From Betaproteobacteria bacterium GR16-43 (GTDB lineage Bacteria; Pseudomonadota; Gammaproteobacteria; Burkholderiales; Usitatibacteraceae), in the NCBI GenBank assembly GCA_001953215.1, contig CP019169.1, forward strand, positions 992,001 to 1,056,000: a stretch of 64,000 nucleotides of DNA, written 5' to 3'. Position 1 is the stretch's first letter, and each line of letters opens with the position of its first letter. Positions 62,720-64,000 of the stretch are shown here, piece by piece. The position numbers were made by a program, and so were the translations under genes. Under the pieces are notes generated by a model that did not search any database, was not told the DNA's origin, and saw only the letters and a list, made by a program, of their open reading frames with translations.

Positions 62720-63517
62720 ATGTCCCAGACGCACAGCGACACGAGCACCAACCCGATCTCCTGGCTCCATGTGCTGGGCTTCGTCGTCGTCCTTTGGGCG
62801 GCCTCCTCGGATGTCCTGGCCCAGGCCCTCGTCACCGAAGTCCGCGGCAATGCGATCCGCGCCAATTCGGCCCCCCTTCGCGCCCTCGATACGCTGCGTG
62901 CCGGCGACCGGGTGCGCCTCAGTTCCGATGCCCGTGCGGGATTCTTCGTTTCCGAGGATTCCCAGCTCTATCTCGTGGACGGCCCGGCGGAAGTCCTCGT
63001 CGGCAACAAGTCCGTCATGGCGAACGGCAAGCCCGTCGCCCCGAAGCAGCTCGACGGTGCCTACCGCACCATCAAGGCGGGGGGGTCGGAGCTCGTCCAG
63101 GGTTCGATGGTGATGCGCGCCCACGGCAACATGCGCGTGCTGGCTCCCGAGGGCGTCGTCGTCGCCGGGGATTGGCGCGAGTTCACGTGGGTGCAGCAGC
63201 CGGGGACCTGGCGATTCGAGCTTTCGACGGATGCCGGGGCGCTGGTGCATCGGGCCGAAGCCCGGAATGGAAAGCTGGTCCTGCCGCCGGAGGTCAGCCT
63301 CCAGGTGGGCAGCAAGTACGTCTGGGGAATTCTGCCGGCCCTCGGCGGAACCACCCCGACCGACTGGACCGAATTCACCGTGGTCGAGGCGGGGACCTAT
63401 CCCGCCAAGCCCACCGAGGATGCCTCGGCCTCCGAGAAGATCCTCTACGCCACGTGGCTCAAGTCGCGTGGACTCGAGCGCGCCGCGGTCCGGATGGTGT
63501 CCAGCGCGGCGCGCTAG
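62720..63517 (+). CDS. Exported FecR-domain protein
   Basis: A 265-residue periplasmic or outer-surface protein. GGAG six bases upstream and a hydrophobic segment (LHVLGFVVVLWAASSDVLA, cleavage near residue 35) define the start. The FecR beta-domain is recognisable: LVTEVRGNAIRANSAPLRALDTLRAGDRVRLSSDARAGFFV. A C-terminal region with VQQPGTWRFELSTDAGALVHRAE follows. FecR-domain proteins with this architecture often accompany CHASE2 cyclases or kinases, matching the gene upstream; the function of the pair is unknown. A hairpin precedes the start closely. Confidence 0.82.
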   Translation: MSQTHSDTSTNPISWLHVLGFVVVLWAASSDVLAQALVTEVRGNAIRANSAPLRALDTLRAGDRVRLSSDARAGFFVSEDSQLYLVDGPAEVLVGNKSVMANGKPVAPKQLDGAYRTIKAGGSELVQGSMVMRAHGNMRVLAPEGVVVAGDWREFTWVQQPGTWRFELSTDAGALVHRAEARNGKLVLPPEVSLQVGSKYVWGILPALGGTTPTDWTEFTVVEAGTYPAKPTEDASASEKILYATWLKSRGLERAAVRMVSSAAR

Positions 63518-63523
63518 CGCTGC

Positions 63524-63877
63524 TCAGCCTGTCGGGTCCGGTTCGATCGGACTTTCGCTCGCCACGAGCATCGCGGGCGTCTTAGCCCCCTTCTTCTTGC
63601 CGCTGCCCTTCTTGCCGCCGTCCCCGATCACGACGCAGAGAACGATCTCCTTGGTACCGTCCGGCACCGTAATTCCGGTCGGATCCGGTTCGATCGGGCT
63701 CTCGCTGTTCGTGAGGGACATGACCTTTTTCTGGCCGCCCTTCCCGATCCTGATCCGGATGTGGAAGCGCTTCGTCCCGGCCTTTACCACCACGGTCCTG
63801 CGAACCACGGCCCGTGCGGGCTTGCGCCCAACTGCCTTCGTCGCCTTGCGTTTGGTAACCTTCTTCTTGGTGGCCAT
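63524..63877 (-). CDS. Lysine-rich protein with duplicated C-terminal peptide
   Basis: A 117-residue protein not recognised. The N-terminal third is very basic (MATKKKVTKRKATKAVGRKP), reminiscent of histone-H1-like tails. A hydrophobic beta segment FHIRIRIGKGGQKKVM follows. The peptide SESPIEPDPTG occurs twice, in the middle and at the very end. A strong GGGAGACCAGGG ribosome-binding site precedes the ATG, and a TATAAA lies about 35 bases upstream. It is convergent with the FecR gene, with 6 bases between stops. Function unknown; nucleic-acid binding is a guess from charge. Confidence 0.65.
   Translation of the reverse strand: MATKKKVTKRKATKAVGRKPARAVVRRTVVVKAGTKRFHIRIRIGKGGQKKVMSLTNSESPIEPDPTGITVPDGTKEIVLCVVIGDGGKKGSGKKKGAKTPAMLVASESPIEPDPTG
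63531..63559 (+). repeat. Direct repeat copy 1 inside the lysine-rich gene
   Basis: A 29-base segment repeated at 63678-63706 with three mismatches; it encodes (on the minus strand) the C-terminal SPIEPDP peptide. Confidence 0.8.
63678..63706 (+). repeat. Direct repeat copy 2 inside the lysine-rich gene
   Basis: Second copy of the 29-base segment, encoding the internal SPIEPDP peptide; the spacing of 147 bases is a whole number of codons (49). Confidence 0.8.
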
Positions 63878-63900
63878 CCCTGGTCTCCCTTTCTCCCTCT

Positions 63901-64000
63901 ATGGGCGCGTTCTTTATACCACTAGCCTTCCGAAGGACGGGGTGCGCATTCATCGCGGCACTCGTTGCTTGCGCCGCAGCGAGCGCGCAGGAACGCGCGA
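63901..64000 (+). CDS. Start of a possible exported protein (3' end outside window)
   Basis: The frame from ATG is open to the window end and encodes 33 residues resembling a signal peptide: MGAFFIPLAFRRTGCAFIAA then LVACAAASAQERA with an A-x-A cleavage site. There is no convincing ribosome-binding site, and a -10-like box of the divergent gene lies inside it, so the true start may differ. The call rests on the signal-peptide-like composition only. Confidence 0.35.
   Translation, partial: MGAFFIPLAFRRTGCAFIAALVACAAASAQERA
63913..63918 (-). promoter_or_regulatory. Candidate -10 box of the lysine-rich gene
   Basis: TATAAA on the minus strand, 35 bases before the ATG. No clear -35 element was found. 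Confidence 0.3.

Overview
The window is a dense, GC-rich stretch of a betaproteobacterial chromosome spanning the replication-origin neighbourhood. The evidence is gene order: gyrB-dnaN-dnaA run leftward and rpmH-rnpA-yidD-yidC-mnmE run rightward from a divergent gap. These are followed by mnmG-rsmG-parA-parB, the complete atpIBEFHAGDC operon and glmU. The PBP1A/pilMNOPQ/aroKB block, def-fmt/LysM-dprA-topA and ntrYX are also arrangements typical of Betaproteobacteria. The genus cannot be fixed from sequence reading alone. No rRNA, tRNA, CRISPR array, prophage, transposase or insertion sequence was seen.

Layout. 1-6.4 kb: 3' end of hemL, a membrane diguanylate cyclase, a di-haem cytochrome c, engB, a WYL regulator next to a secreted NTF2-like protein with a perfect inverted repeat between them, hemB preceded by a tandem hairpin leader, and a degenerate nucleotidyltransferase-like protein. 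6.4-15.7 kb: PBP1A, the type IV pilus assembly operon pilMNOPQ, aroK and aroB. 15.7-23.4 kb: a small TPR protein, then a complete dipeptide-type ABC importer fused by short overlaps to two amidohydrolase/deacylase genes, which looks like uptake plus deacylation of N-acylated amino acids or peptides. 23.4-29 kb (minus strand): ntrX, ntrY, a DUF4390 protein, fmt and def. NtrX has lost its ATPase motifs. 29-34.2 kb: LysM protein, dprA, topA. 34.2-37.1 kb: an IPTL-CTERM surface protein and a fatty-acid-hydroxylase-type membrane enzyme.

37.1-60 kb is the chromosome-maintenance core. gyrB, dnaN and dnaA lie to the left of the likely origin. Ribosome/RNase P/membrane-insertion genes, tRNA-modification genes, the ParAB partition system with two parS-like sites 2.5-3.4 kb upstream of parA, ATP synthase and glmU lie to the right. 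The dnaA promoter candidate overlaps a perfect DnaA box, which suggests autoregulation.

60-64 kb: a Crp/Fnr regulator is divergent from a CHASE2-type class III nucleotide cyclase, followed by a FecR-domain protein, a lysine-rich protein with a duplicated C-terminal peptide, and the start of a possible secreted protein. Most genes are tightly packed with 4-nt ATGA overlaps, and the largest gene-free gap is about 210 nt. The observations most worth a second look are the hairpin leader of hemB, the degenerate NtrX, the CTG-start mnmE, the paired parS sites (one inside a coding start), the importer/deacylase operon with a His-rich tail, and the Crp/cyclase pair.
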